Assembly: GCA_963973795.1 (NCBI GenBank)
Contig: CAXBAF010000002.1
Location: forward strand, 62,001 to 126,000
Length of the DNA stretch: 64,000 bases
Source: UBA1926 sp002337215
GTDB taxonomy: Bacteria; Planctomycetota; Phycisphaerae; Phycisphaerales; UBA1924
Direction: 5' to 3'
Made by a program: the position numbers and the translations under genes. The notes under the pieces were generated by a model. The model had not been told where the DNA came from. It saw only the letters and a list, made by a program, of their open reading frames with translations, and did no database searches. This document shows positions 42,230-51,331 of this stretch, one piece after another. How positions within the stretch are numbered: position 1 is the first letter of the stretch; each line of letters begins with the position of its first letter.

Positions 42230-44761
42230 ATGCCCAACACCATCCGCAATCGCGTGCTCACAACATCTCTCACACCGCGCCGGGCGGGACGTCCCGCCCG
42301 CATCGCCTCGCTGGCATGTGCGCTGCCCCTCTCGCTCGCCCTGGCGTGCTCGGCGACGACCCTCGCGGTCGCGGCATCGATCCAGCCCGAGGCGACGGAC
42401 CAGCAGCCGGTCACGGCCGACAGCGTGCCCGGGCCCGCGGGCGAGACGAGCGGCGACGACCCGATGATCACCTTCTCGGAGACGGCCGAGCCGATGGAAC
42501 TGACCGCGCTGGTCGATTTCGTCGCCAACACGCTCAACATCAACATCAGCGTGCGGGGCGAGCTCCGCGGCTCGGTGCTGTTCAACACCGCCAAGAGCGT
42601 GCGTCGGAGCCAGCTGCTCCCCCTGCTCGACGCGATGCTCGAGCAGAACGAGTTCTCGGTGACCTACGACCCCAACAGCGAGTTCTACCTGATCCAGCCG
42701 ACGTCGGATCTGCCAATCGTTGTAACCGGTGATCTGGCAACCACCAAGCTCATCGAGATCCCCAACATCAAGCCTTCGAGCCTCGCCGACGCGATCAATC
42801 AGATTCTGGGCTCGGGCGGGGGCCAGGGAGGTCAGGGCGGCTCCGCCCAGGGCGTGACGTTCATCGACGAGCTCGGCCTGCTCATCATCACGAACACCTC
42901 GCGGCAGATCGCCCGCGTCGAGGACCTGATCGAACGCATCCTCGCACGCACCGACGCGTTCACGCTCACGCCGATCGAGCTGCGGTACGTCAGCGCCCCC
43001 ACCGCCCGCGATCGGCTGATCGCCCTCGCGGGCGGCACCCCCTCGGGCGGGACCAACGCCAACAATCGCAACCCCAACATCCGCAACATCAACAACCAGA
43101 ACAACCAGGCCGGCAACATCGGCCCGACCGCTGGGAGCACGATCGAGAACATCGCCGAGCGACTCGCGGTCGACCCCCAGTCCAACTCGCTGCTCTTCAA
43201 GGGCACGCCCGACGAACTCGAGCGGGTGCTCGAGTACGTCGAGCTCATCGACGTGGACAACACGCTGCCCAGCAAGCGGCACTTCGTCGGGTCCGCGGCC
43301 CGGCAGATCGCCGAGCTCGCCAGCGGGCGGGGCTTGGGCGAGGTCGTGCTTCTGGACGATACGACCAGCCAGCAGAACACCCAGTTCGGCACCAACCGGA
43401 ACTTCCAGCAGCAGAACACCCTCGGCTCCCAGAACGACAACGCCGTCCTCGGGCCCACGCTCGTGGTCGATGTCCGCAACGGGGAGATTGTCTACTACGG
43501 CACCGCCGACCAGCAGAAGATCCTCGAGAACATGATCTCGGATCTCGACACCGAGGCCGACCGGATCGTGATCCGCAACTACCGCCTCGACCACGCGCTC
43601 GCCGAGGAGGTCGCCGAGATCATCACCACCCTCATCAGCGGGCAGAACCAGGGGCAGAACGGGCTGCTCCCGCAGAACCGAGGGCTGCAGGGCCAGCAGA
43701 CGCTCCAGAACTTCGACGGCGGGAGCGGAGGGGGCGACGACATCGGGGGCGGGCTCAACCCCGACGAGGTCTTCGTCGTCGCGGACATCCCGAACAACCA
43801 GGTCGTCGTCCGCGCCCCGGTCAAGCAGCAGGACGACCTCGCCCAGCTCATCGAGAAGCTCGATCTCCGCCGCAGGCAGGTCTACCTCGAAGCGCTCATC
43901 GTCTCGATCGATGACACCGAGGACTTCCGCTTCGCGGTCGACACACAGATCCTGACCGGCCAGTTCGGCGTCCAGTCCAACTTCGGGCTCAGCACCGCGG
44001 GCGACGACTTCCTGAGCCCCCGCAGCGCGGCGACCGGGCTCACCGGTCTGACCAGCGCCCTCGTCAAGAACGACTACCTCCCGTTCGTCATCAACGCCCT
44101 CAAGAACGAGGTCGACGGGCGGATCCTCGCCCGCCCCCAGCTCCTCGTCAACGACAACGAAGAGTCCCGCATCGCCTCGTTCGAGGAGCGGCAGACGCTC
44201 ACTCAGACCCAGAGCGACGGCGGCATCGTCTCCACCGTGGGCGACCCGGTCGAGGCGGGCACCACGCTGACCGTCACCCCGGGCATCTCCGAGGCCGGCT
44301 TCCTCCGCCTTGAATACGAGATCACCTTCGACAACTTCATCGGGCTCGGCACCGACACGCTCCCCCCGCCCGCCAACCGGCGCGAGGTGAACGGCAGCGT
44401 CACGATGCCAACCGACACCACCATCGTCATCGGCGGGCTCACCGTCGAAAACACCGGAAGCACGATCGCCAAGATCCCCCTGCTGGGCGACATCCCCCTC
44501 ATCGGCCCGCTCTTCAGCGACACCAACGAGAACAGCAGCAACTCGATCCTCTACATCTTCATCACCCCCAAGATCCTCGTTGACCCCGAGTTCCGCGATC
44601 TCCGCATGCTCAGCAAGGGCCCGCAGTTCGACGCGGGGATCGACCTCGACCTCCCCGACCTCCAGCCCGCCGCGATCGAACGAATCCCGCTCCGCCGCCG
44701 CGATCGGTCCAACGACCAGAGCGATCAGGCCAGCCCGGCCCAAAGCGACGCCGAGAACTAA
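42230..44761 (+). CDS. gspD: Type II secretion secretin GspD
   Basis: Outer-membrane secretin forming the exit channel. 843 residues, longer than usual (650-750), with a signal peptide near residues 27-50, N0/N1-type domains (LVDFVANTLNINISVRGE ... LLPLLDAMLEQNEFSV), several glycine/asparagine/glutamine-rich linkers between the N domains, and the secretin core (QVYLEALIVSIDDTEDFRF, VDGRILARPQLLVNDNE, GTTLTVTPGISEAGFLRLEYEI, IPLLGDIPLIGPLFS). The ATG at 42230 is the first methionine before the signal peptide. gspE follows after 16 bases. Confidence 0.93.
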   Translation: MPNTIRNRVLTTSLTPRRAGRPARIASLACALPLSLALACSATTLAVAASIQPEATDQQPVTADSVPGPAGETSGDDPMITFSETAEPMELTALVDFVANTLNINISVRGELRGSVLFNTAKSVRRSQLLPLLDAMLEQNEFSVTYDPNSEFYLIQPTSDLPIVVTGDLATTKLIEIPNIKPSSLADAINQILGSGGGQGGQGGSAQGVTFIDELGLLIITNTSRQIARVEDLIERILARTDAFTLTPIELRYVSAPTARDRLIALAGGTPSGGTNANNRNPNIRNINNQNNQAGNIGPTAGSTIENIAERLAVDPQSNSLLFKGTPDELERVLEYVELIDVDNTLPSKRHFVGSAARQIAELASGRGLGEVVLLDDTTSQQNTQFGTNRNFQQQNTLGSQNDNAVLGPTLVVDVRNGEIVYYGTADQQKILENMISDLDTEADRIVIRNYRLDHALAEEVAEIITTLISGQNQGQNGLLPQNRGLQGQQTLQNFDGGSGGGDDIGGGLNPDEVFVVADIPNNQVVVRAPVKQQDDLAQLIEKLDLRRRQVYLEALIVSIDDTEDFRFAVDTQILTGQFGVQSNFGLSTAGDDFLSPRSAATGLTGLTSALVKNDYLPFVINALKNEVDGRILARPQLLVNDNEESRIASFEERQTLTQTQSDGGIVSTVGDPVEAGTTLTVTPGISEAGFLRLEYEITFDNFIGLGTDTLPPPANRREVNGSVTMPTDTTIVIGGLTVENTGSTIAKIPLLGDIPLIGPLFSDTNENSSNSILYIFITPKILVDPEFRDLRMLSKGPQFDAGIDLDLPDLQPAAIERIPLRRRDRSNDQSDQASPAQSDAEN

Positions 44762-44777
44762 GAACCGAGACCCCCAT

Positions 44778-46436
44778 ATGTCCGACCGCAACGGCAAGAC
44801 ACTCTTCCGCAAAAAACCAGCCGACGACCGCGAGAACGCGTCGCTCGCCGCCGGTGAGTTCGACATCGTCAGCGAGCAGTTCGCCGATCTCGGCCTCAAC
44901 GCCGACCAGCTGCGGACCGTCGCGAGCGCCGAGGGGGGCGACGAGCACCCCTGGGATCTGATGATCCAGCTCATGGGCGCCGACGAGCAGACCGCGCTCG
45001 AACGCCTCTCTGCCCGCACCGGGCTCCCGTTCGAGGTCGAGCCCGTCCTGCAGGAATCCTCGGGTCCCTACTACGAGCACGTCCCCGCCGATTTCTCGCG
45101 CACGCACATGGTCGCCGGCATCCGGTCCGAGGGCCGCGCGATGGTGGTTGCCGCCGCGCAGCCGATGCAGCCCAGCGTGTTCTCGATTCTCGAGGACCAT
45201 CTCCAGGCCCCCGTCGAACTCGTCCTCGCGCCCCGCGCCGCCGTCGCGAGCCTGACGAACCGCGGCTACGAACGCCGGGGCGATCTCGTCGAAGAGATCG
45301 TCGAGGAGATGCCGCTCGACGCGTCGGCGATCGACATGGCAGCCGGGGCCGTGGGCAAGCAGACCGACCTGCTCGCCCTTGCGCGTCAGACGCCGGTCAT
45401 CCGCCTGGTGAACATGATCCTGTTCGAGGCGTTGCGCCGCCGTGCGAGCGACGTCCACATCCACCCGATGGAGAACCGGCTGGTCATCCGTCTCCGCGTG
45501 GACGGCATGCTCGTCGACGCCTTCAGCCCGCCGCTGAGCCTCGCGCCCGCGATCAGCTCGCGCCTCAAGGTGATGACCGAGCTCGACATCGCCAACCGGC
45601 ACAGCCCCCAGGACGGCCAGACCACCGTCCGCATCGGCTCGAAGAAAGTCGACATCCGCCTCAGTGTCATCCCCACCATCTACGGCGAACGCGTCGTCCT
45701 CCGACTGCTCGACCAGTCCACCACCCAGCTCAGCCTCGACTCGCTGGGCATGGACCAGCGGATCCAGAGCCAGCTCATGGACATGGTGGACCGCCCCAAC
45801 GGGATGGTCCTCGTCACCGGGCCGACCGGCTCGGGCAAGACGACCACGCTCTATGCCGCCCTCGATCGGATCGACCGCACGAGCAGGAACGTCATGACGA
45901 TCGAGGACCCCGTCGAGTACCGCCTCGAGGGCATCAGCCAGATGCAGGTGAACCCCAAGCGGAACGTGACGTTCGCCACAGGTCTCCGCGCCCTGCTGCG
46001 GCAGGACCCAGACGTCATCCTCGTGGGCGAGATCCGCGACCACGAAACCGCCCAGCTCGCCATCCAGGCCTCGCTGACGGGCCACCTCGTGCTCGCCACG
46101 CTCCACACCAACGACGCGCCGAGCGCCATCCCCCGCCTCGTCGATATCGGTGTCGAGCACTACCTGATCACGAGCTCGCTCCTCGGCGTGCTCGCCCAGC
46201 GCCTGCTCCGGAAAACCGACCCCGACAACCCGGGCGAGTACAAAGGCCGGCTCGCGGCCCACGAGCTCATGGTCGTCACAGACACCATCCGCAGCCTGAC
46301 CGCCCAGAACGCGGACGGCGTCACGATCTACAAGGCCGCCGTCGAGGAGGGTTTCGCGCCCATGCGCAACGACGCGCTCCGCAAGGTCGAGATGGGCCTC
46401 ACCGATCAGGCCGAGGTCTTCCGCGTCCTGCACTGA
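44778..46436 (+). CDS. gspE: Type II secretion / pilus assembly ATPase GspE
   Basis: Hexameric cytosolic motor. 552 residues. N1-type domain, then RLVNMILFEALRRRASDVHIHPMEN, Walker A GPTGSGKTTTLYAALD, Asp box IEDPVEYRLEGISQMQVN, Walker B LLRQDPDVILVGEIRD, and His box LATLHTNDAPSAIPRL. The tetracysteine zinc element expected after LAQRLLRK is absent: the sequence passes from LAQRLLRKTDPDNPG straight to EYKGRLAAHELM. Paired with gspD; the inner-membrane platform and pseudopilins are not in the window. Confidence 0.93.
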   Translation: MSDRNGKTLFRKKPADDRENASLAAGEFDIVSEQFADLGLNADQLRTVASAEGGDEHPWDLMIQLMGADEQTALERLSARTGLPFEVEPVLQESSGPYYEHVPADFSRTHMVAGIRSEGRAMVVAAAQPMQPSVFSILEDHLQAPVELVLAPRAAVASLTNRGYERRGDLVEEIVEEMPLDASAIDMAAGAVGKQTDLLALARQTPVIRLVNMILFEALRRRASDVHIHPMENRLVIRLRVDGMLVDAFSPPLSLAPAISSRLKVMTELDIANRHSPQDGQTTVRIGSKKVDIRLSVIPTIYGERVVLRLLDQSTTQLSLDSLGMDQRIQSQLMDMVDRPNGMVLVTGPTGSGKTTTLYAALDRIDRTSRNVMTIEDPVEYRLEGISQMQVNPKRNVTFATGLRALLRQDPDVILVGEIRDHETAQLAIQASLTGHLVLATLHTNDAPSAIPRLVDIGVEHYLITSSLLGVLAQRLLRKTDPDNPGEYKGRLAAHELMVVTDTIRSLTAQNADGVTIYKAAVEEGFAPMRNDALRKVEMGLTDQAEVFRVLH

Positions 46437-46622
46437 CTGTTGCGCCACACGCGATGAACAGAATCTAAACAGATATCCAAGCGGAATCTCGAAGATTTCA
46501 TGAGAAACCTGCGAGTTCGGCGCTACGCCGCCGCGAGCGCCCCTGCTGTGGCAAATGAATGGTTGCATCCTGCGCGCTCAGCCTTTAGGGTCGGGTGAAC
46601 ACATCACCGACAGGACCGAGAC

Positions 46623-47489
46623 ATGAGCGCACGACCGAGCAGCAGCGGGGCCGCGGACGCCCTGCTGGAATACCGCGACCAGAACTACGGCAACGACCCC
46701 ACCAAGGTCCGCGAGTCCGACAAGTACACCGACGAGTACGTCCGCGGCTTCGTGGAAAAATGGGACGAGCTCATCGACTGGGACAAACGTTCCGAGACCG
46801 AGGGCAGTTTCTTCATCAACGCGCTCAAGGCCCGCGGCGTGCGCCGCGTGCTCGACATCGCAACAGGCACCGGCTTCCACTCGATCCGCCTCATCGAGGC
46901 CGGGTTCGAGGTCGTCAGCGCCGACGGCAGCCCCTACATGCTCGCCCGCGCGTTCGAGAACGGGCGCAAACGCAACCACATCATCCGCACCGTCCAGGCC
47001 GACTGGCGCTGGCTCAACCGCAGCGTGCACGGCCGGTTCGACGCGGTGATCTGCCTGGGCAACTCCTTCACCCATCTGCACAGCGAACGCGACCGGCGCA
47101 AGACCCTCGCCGAGTGCTACAGCGCCCTCCGCCACGACGGCGTCCTCATCCTCGACCAGCGCAACTACGACTCGATCCTCGACCGGGGCTTCGATAGCAA
47201 GCACAAGTACTACTACTGCGGCGACCAGATCGTCGCCGAACCCGAGCATGTCGACGAGGGGCTCGCCCGCTTCCGCTACAACTTCCCGGACGGATCCGAG
47301 TACCACCTCAATATGTTCCCGCTCCGCAAGGACTACACCCGCGGCCTGATGCACGACGTCGGGTTCCAGCGCATCACCACCTACGGCGATTTCAAGGAGA
47401 CCTACAAGGAGCACGATCCCGACTTCTTCGTCCACATCGCCGAGAAGAGCTACAACAGCCTCGAAGAAGGCGAAGAACAGAAATCCTGA
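46623..47489 (+). CDS. Glycine/sarcosine N-methyltransferase
   Basis: First enzyme of betaine synthesis from glycine: transfers methyl groups from SAM to glycine and sarcosine. 288 residues. SAM motif I is VLDIATGTGFHSIRL, followed by DAVICLGNSFTHL and LDQRNYDSILDRGF. The family's N-terminal YVRGFVEKWDELIDWDKR is intact. The next gene supplies the later methylations and the third the transporter, so the assignment is well supported by context. Confidence 0.9.
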   Translation: MSARPSSSGAADALLEYRDQNYGNDPTKVRESDKYTDEYVRGFVEKWDELIDWDKRSETEGSFFINALKARGVRRVLDIATGTGFHSIRLIEAGFEVVSADGSPYMLARAFENGRKRNHIIRTVQADWRWLNRSVHGRFDAVICLGNSFTHLHSERDRRKTLAECYSALRHDGVLILDQRNYDSILDRGFDSKHKYYYCGDQIVAEPEHVDEGLARFRYNFPDGSEYHLNMFPLRKDYTRGLMHDVGFQRITTYGDFKETYKEHDPDFFVHIAEKSYNSLEEGEEQKS

Positions 47490-47514
47490 ACCCGCGACCC
47501 CGAGAATCCAACCC

Positions 47515-48360
47515 ATGCCAATCGATACCCCCGCAGCAACCCAGACCGCGCGCGACTACTACAACAGCGCCGACGCCGACAACTTCTACTTCCACATCTG
47601 GGGCGGCGAGGACATCCACGTGGGCCTCTATTCCCACGAGGGCGAGCCCATCGCCGACGCGAGCCGGCGCACCGTCGAACGCATGGCGGATCGCGCCGCC
47701 CCCATCGACGCCGACACACGAGTCCTCGACATCGGCGCTGGGTACGGCGGCGCGGCGAGGCTGCTCGCCAAAGAGCACGGCTGCCACGTCACCGCGCTCA
47801 ACCTCGCCGAGGCCGAGAACGAGCGCAACCGGGCGATGACCCGCGAGCAGGGGCTCGACGACAAGATCGACGTCATCGACGGCGCGTTCGAGTCCATGCC
47901 CTTTGACGACGGCGCGTTCGACCTCGTCTGGTGCCAGGACGCGATCCTGCACTCCGGTGACCGCGCCGGCGTCCTGCGCGAGGTCGACCGTGTGCTCAAG
48001 CCGGGTGGCCGATTCGTCTTCACCGACCCGATGCGCACCGACGACGCCGACCCTGCCGATCTCGGCGCGATCCTTGAGCGGATCCACCTCCCCGACCTCG
48101 GATCACCCGGGTTTTATCTCGAGCAGGGCCGAGCGCGGGGATGGACCGACGAGGGCTTCGAGCCGCACGCCGATATGCTGCCCCGCCACTACGCCCGCGT
48201 CCGCGAGGAACTCGAACGCAACGAGGCCACGCTCGACGGGCTCGTCAGCAGCGGCTACATCGATCGAATGAAGAAGGGACTCGATCTCTGGGTCGCGGGT
48301 GGCAACGCCGGCAAGCTCACCTGGGGCATCTTCCTGTTCCGCAAGCCCGCTGACGCCTGA
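47515..48360 (+). CDS. Sarcosine/dimethylglycine N-methyltransferase
   Basis: Completes betaine synthesis by methylating sarcosine and dimethylglycine. 281 residues. HIWGGEDIHVGLY at the N-terminus and SAM motif I VLDIGAGYGGAARLLA, then LVWCQDAILHSGDRAGVLREVDRVLKPGG and the family's C-terminal WVAGGNAGKLTWGIFLFRK, leave little doubt. It follows the glycine/sarcosine enzyme after 25 bases, an operon. Confidence 0.92.
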   Translation: MPIDTPAATQTARDYYNSADADNFYFHIWGGEDIHVGLYSHEGEPIADASRRTVERMADRAAPIDADTRVLDIGAGYGGAARLLAKEHGCHVTALNLAEAENERNRAMTREQGLDDKIDVIDGAFESMPFDDGAFDLVWCQDAILHSGDRAGVLREVDRVLKPGGRFVFTDPMRTDDADPADLGAILERIHLPDLGSPGFYLEQGRARGWTDEGFEPHADMLPRHYARVREELERNEATLDGLVSSGYIDRMKKGLDLWVAGGNAGKLTWGIFLFRKPADA

Positions 48361-48455
48361 ACTGGACGCCTACACCGGCCGCCCAACCCGGTACTTTCCA
48401 GCCCGGCTTCACGGGCACACGACCACGACCGACATCCACTCGAAAGGGACACGCG

Positions 48456-50420
48456 ATGAGCGACACGCCCCCCGAACGGGCGCAGGCCCCACGCGACCCC
48501 AACGACGAACCCGCGGCTTCCTATCGGGGCGGGCCACGAAGTGGACCCCAAGGTGAACCGAAACCCCTCCGCACCGTCTCGTTCGGCCCCTTCGAGATGC
48601 ACCCGTTCGTCTTCCCGGGCGCCGCCGCGATCATCCTCGCGATGGTCGGCTTCACCATCGCCGCGCCCGACACCGTGGGCGGCGCGTTCGACACCATGCA
48701 ATCGTGGATCGTCGAGACCTTCGGCTGGCTCTACGTCCTCTCCATGTCCGCGTTCCTCGTCTTCGCGCTCTGGCTCGGGTTCGGCCGGTACGGCCACGTC
48801 AAACTCGGCAAGGACACCGACAAACCCGAGTTCGGGCGTCTCGCCTGGTTCGCCATGCTCTTCAGCGCGGGCATGGGCATCGGGCTCGTCTTCTGGTCCG
48901 TCGCCGAGCCCGTCTACCACTTCACCAACCCGCCCGAAGCGCGGGGCAACGACCTCGACGCCGCGCGCACCGCGATGGCACTCACTATCTTTCACTGGGG
49001 GCTCCACCCCTGGGGGCTCTACGCCGTCGTCTCGATCGCCCTCGCCTACTTCGGCTTCCGCCGGGGGCACGCCCTCTCCTTCCGATCCGTCTTCTACCCC
49101 CTCATCGGCGAACGCGTGAACGGTCGCATCGGCGACCTGATCGACATCCTCGCCGTCGTCGCCACCCTGTTCGGCGTCGCGACCTCGCTGGGGCTTGGCT
49201 CCATGCAGGTCAACGCGGGGCTCAACGCGCTCCTCGGCGTCTCGATCTCCACCCCCGTGCAGATCGTCCTGATCGCCTGCATCACCGCCGTCGCGACGAT
49301 CTCCGTCGTCGCGGGGCTCGACGCCGGCATCCGCAGGCTCAGCGAACTCAACATGGCGATCGCCGGGTGCCTGCTCCTCTTCGTCATCATCACCGGCAGC
49401 ACGCTCTTCTTCTTCAACGCCCTCGTCGAGAACGTGGGTGCGTATCTCCAGCGCCTCCCCTTCAACAGCTTCTGGACCGGCACATTCGAGGAAGAAGCGG
49501 GCCGCGAATGGCTCGGCTCGTGGACCGTCTTCTACTGGGGCTGGTGGATCGCGTGGAGCCCCTTCGTCGGCATGTTCATCGCCCGCGTCTCGCGGGGACG
49601 CACCTTCCGCGAGTTCATCACCGGTGTGCTGCTCGTCCCCACCGCCGTCGGCGTGATCTGGCTCACCGCGTTCGGCAGCAGCGCCCTCCACCAGGTGACC
49701 CACCCCGACGCCACCAACGCGCCCCAGGCGACCTATCCCGTTGGCATCACCACTGATGAGGGCCTCACCGACGCCGAGGGCGACGCCGTCGTGGGTCCGA
49801 ACGGGGGCGCGCTCACCCGCGCCAAGGACGGCTCGCTGCTGGGCCCCGAGGGCCGCCCCCTCGAGGTCCGCCAGACCGAGCAGGGCCCCGAACTCCGCAT
49901 CGCCGCGACGGGTGAGCCATTCGAGCCCGCGCTCGATCAGATCTACAACGGCAAACTCGCCGCCGACGAGCGCCCGCTCACCGTGCCCGAGTACATCACC
50001 GAGCCCGTGCTCAACCAGAGCCGAACGGGCTCGATCGACCGCGTCGCGACGGTGCTCTTCGTGCTGCTCGAATCGTTCCCGCTCAAGGGCGTGACCTGGA
50101 CCCTTGCGACGCTCTGCATCATCCTCTTCTTCGTGACCTCGTCGGACTCCGCCTCGATGGTCATCGACATCATCGCTTCGGGGGGCAATCCCGACCCCCC
50201 CGTCGGCACCCGCCTCTTTTGGGCGATCACCGAGGGCTTCGTCGCCGCCGCCCTGCTGCTGGCCGGCGGGCTCAACGCGCTGCAGACCGCCTCCATCACC
50301 GCGGCCCTGCCGTTCTGCGTCGTTCTGATCCTGATGTGCGTCTCGCTCACGACCGCGCTCGTGCGCCACGAGTCGGCCGCGAAGCCGACGGCGCGCGCAC
50401 AACCGGATTCAGACGCCTGA
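48456..50420 (+). CDS. BCCT-family glycine betaine transporter with large extracellular insertion
   Basis: 654 residues against the usual 500-560; AAGGGA precedes the ATG. Twelve helices are expected, with the BCCT signatures LFSAGMGIGLVFWSVAEPVYHF (sodium-type glycine-rich stretch GMGIG) and WSPFVGMFIARVSRGRTFREFI. Between residues about 415 and 515 a polar, glycine-rich insertion (TDEGLTDAEGDAVVG, NGGALTRAKDGSLLGPEGRP) lengthens an outside loop before helix resumption at FVLLESFPLKG. It lies 95 bases after the dimethylglycine methyltransferase and probably recovers betaine under osmotic stress. Confidence 0.92.
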   Translation: MSDTPPERAQAPRDPNDEPAASYRGGPRSGPQGEPKPLRTVSFGPFEMHPFVFPGAAAIILAMVGFTIAAPDTVGGAFDTMQSWIVETFGWLYVLSMSAFLVFALWLGFGRYGHVKLGKDTDKPEFGRLAWFAMLFSAGMGIGLVFWSVAEPVYHFTNPPEARGNDLDAARTAMALTIFHWGLHPWGLYAVVSIALAYFGFRRGHALSFRSVFYPLIGERVNGRIGDLIDILAVVATLFGVATSLGLGSMQVNAGLNALLGVSISTPVQIVLIACITAVATISVVAGLDAGIRRLSELNMAIAGCLLLFVIITGSTLFFFNALVENVGAYLQRLPFNSFWTGTFEEEAGREWLGSWTVFYWGWWIAWSPFVGMFIARVSRGRTFREFITGVLLVPTAVGVIWLTAFGSSALHQVTHPDATNAPQATYPVGITTDEGLTDAEGDAVVGPNGGALTRAKDGSLLGPEGRPLEVRQTEQGPELRIAATGEPFEPALDQIYNGKLAADERPLTVPEYITEPVLNQSRTGSIDRVATVLFVLLESFPLKGVTWTLATLCIILFFVTSSDSASMVIDIIASGGNPDPPVGTRLFWAITEGFVAAALLLAGGLNALQTASITAALPFCVVLILMCVSLTTALVRHESAAKPTARAQPDSDA

Positions 50421-50462
50421 TTCGGCTACCGATGCAGGTCAATCCCGGGCCGGCTTGTCCTC

Positions 50463-50492
50463 GTGCAGGACGAGGGCTTTCGCGTCCTGCAC
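50463..50492. repeat. Perfect 10-bp inverted repeat after the BCCT gene
   Basis: GTGCAGGACG (50463-50472) pairs with CGTCCTGCAC (50483-50492) around AGGGCTTTCG. A smaller overlapping stem, CCTCGT/ACGAGG, competes with it. There is no T tract, so I do not call it a terminator; it may be another palindromic repeat. Confidence 0.5.
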
Positions 50493-50635
50493 TCATCACC
50501 ACGCTACGCAACCACCCGTTCGGGTCATCCACAACAAAATCAACATAGAAACAGACCCGCCCACACGCCCGCGCCGAGTCCGACGAATCGATCGTGTTTA
50601 GAATCAAGGTGTTTCGGGCAAGAAGGGAGGACACA

Positions 50636-51325
50636 ATGCCTGCTCGTTCAATCACCCTGATTTCTGTCATCTCGCTCGCAGCCCTGACGAGCTCTGTGGC
50701 GGAGGCCGGGGTCATCACCGTCGGCGTCGACGGCATCAACGATGCCGCGTGGCAATGGGATGTCCCGTTCCTCAATCCCGGCGATGTCTGGTCCCGGACA
50801 TTCGACGCGACGAGCAATGATCAAAGCGCGTTCGTCACGGGCTACATCGAGGCCGGGGTCAGCGCCAACGGGCGTCAGGCCTGGCTGAATGTCACCGACT
50901 TCGAGATGGGTTCTACCCGCGCGATGGAACTCGGATTCGTATTCAACGCGAACATCGATTTCGGCACACTCTTCTCAGGGTGGGCCAACCCAACACAGTT
51001 CTTTGATGCCGACCAGGCCCTCAACTCGCACAACGCCCGGATCACCTGGTCGAAGGGCGCGAACTGGGACGGCAAGGTGCTCCCGCCGCTCGCCGGGTTC
51101 TTCGAGCTCGACGATCTGCAGAGCCGTCTTTCGGACAACAGCGGACGGTTTGATTTCTTTACCAGCCCGATCAATCTGCGCAGCGAGACACGCGTCACGC
51201 TCCTGTCGGGCGGACTCGGCGACGCCGTGCTTCTGCCGGACAGCGCGTACGACTTCTTTGAGATCCCGGGACCGGGGACGATCCTCGTCCTGGCCGGGGT
51301 GATCGCCACGAAGCGTCGCCGCTGA
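50636..51325 (+). CDS. PEP-CTERM-like exported protein
   Basis: 229 residues from the ATG at 50636, with GGGAGG at six bases. A signal peptide (ITLISVISLAALTSSVAEAG) is followed by a beta-rich domain of about 175 residues and a C-terminal tail PGPGT, ILVLAGVIAT, KRRR. Same sorting type as the 29889 protein. Convergent with the amidohydrolase gene, six bases apart. Function unknown. Confidence 0.75.
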   Translation: MPARSITLISVISLAALTSSVAEAGVITVGVDGINDAAWQWDVPFLNPGDVWSRTFDATSNDQSAFVTGYIEAGVSANGRQAWLNVTDFEMGSTRAMELGFVFNANIDFGTLFSGWANPTQFFDADQALNSHNARITWSKGANWDGKVLPPLAGFFELDDLQSRLSDNSGRFDFFTSPINLRSETRVTLLSGGLGDAVLLPDSAYDFFEIPGPGTILVLAGVIATKRRR

Positions 51326-51331
51326 GGCAGA

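Noticed and set aside
42140..45019. A 959-codon frame antisense to gspD
   Set aside because: Long antisense frames arise from high-GC codon bias; the composition is low-complexity (E, D, V, R) without motifs, while the plus strand encodes a clear secretin.
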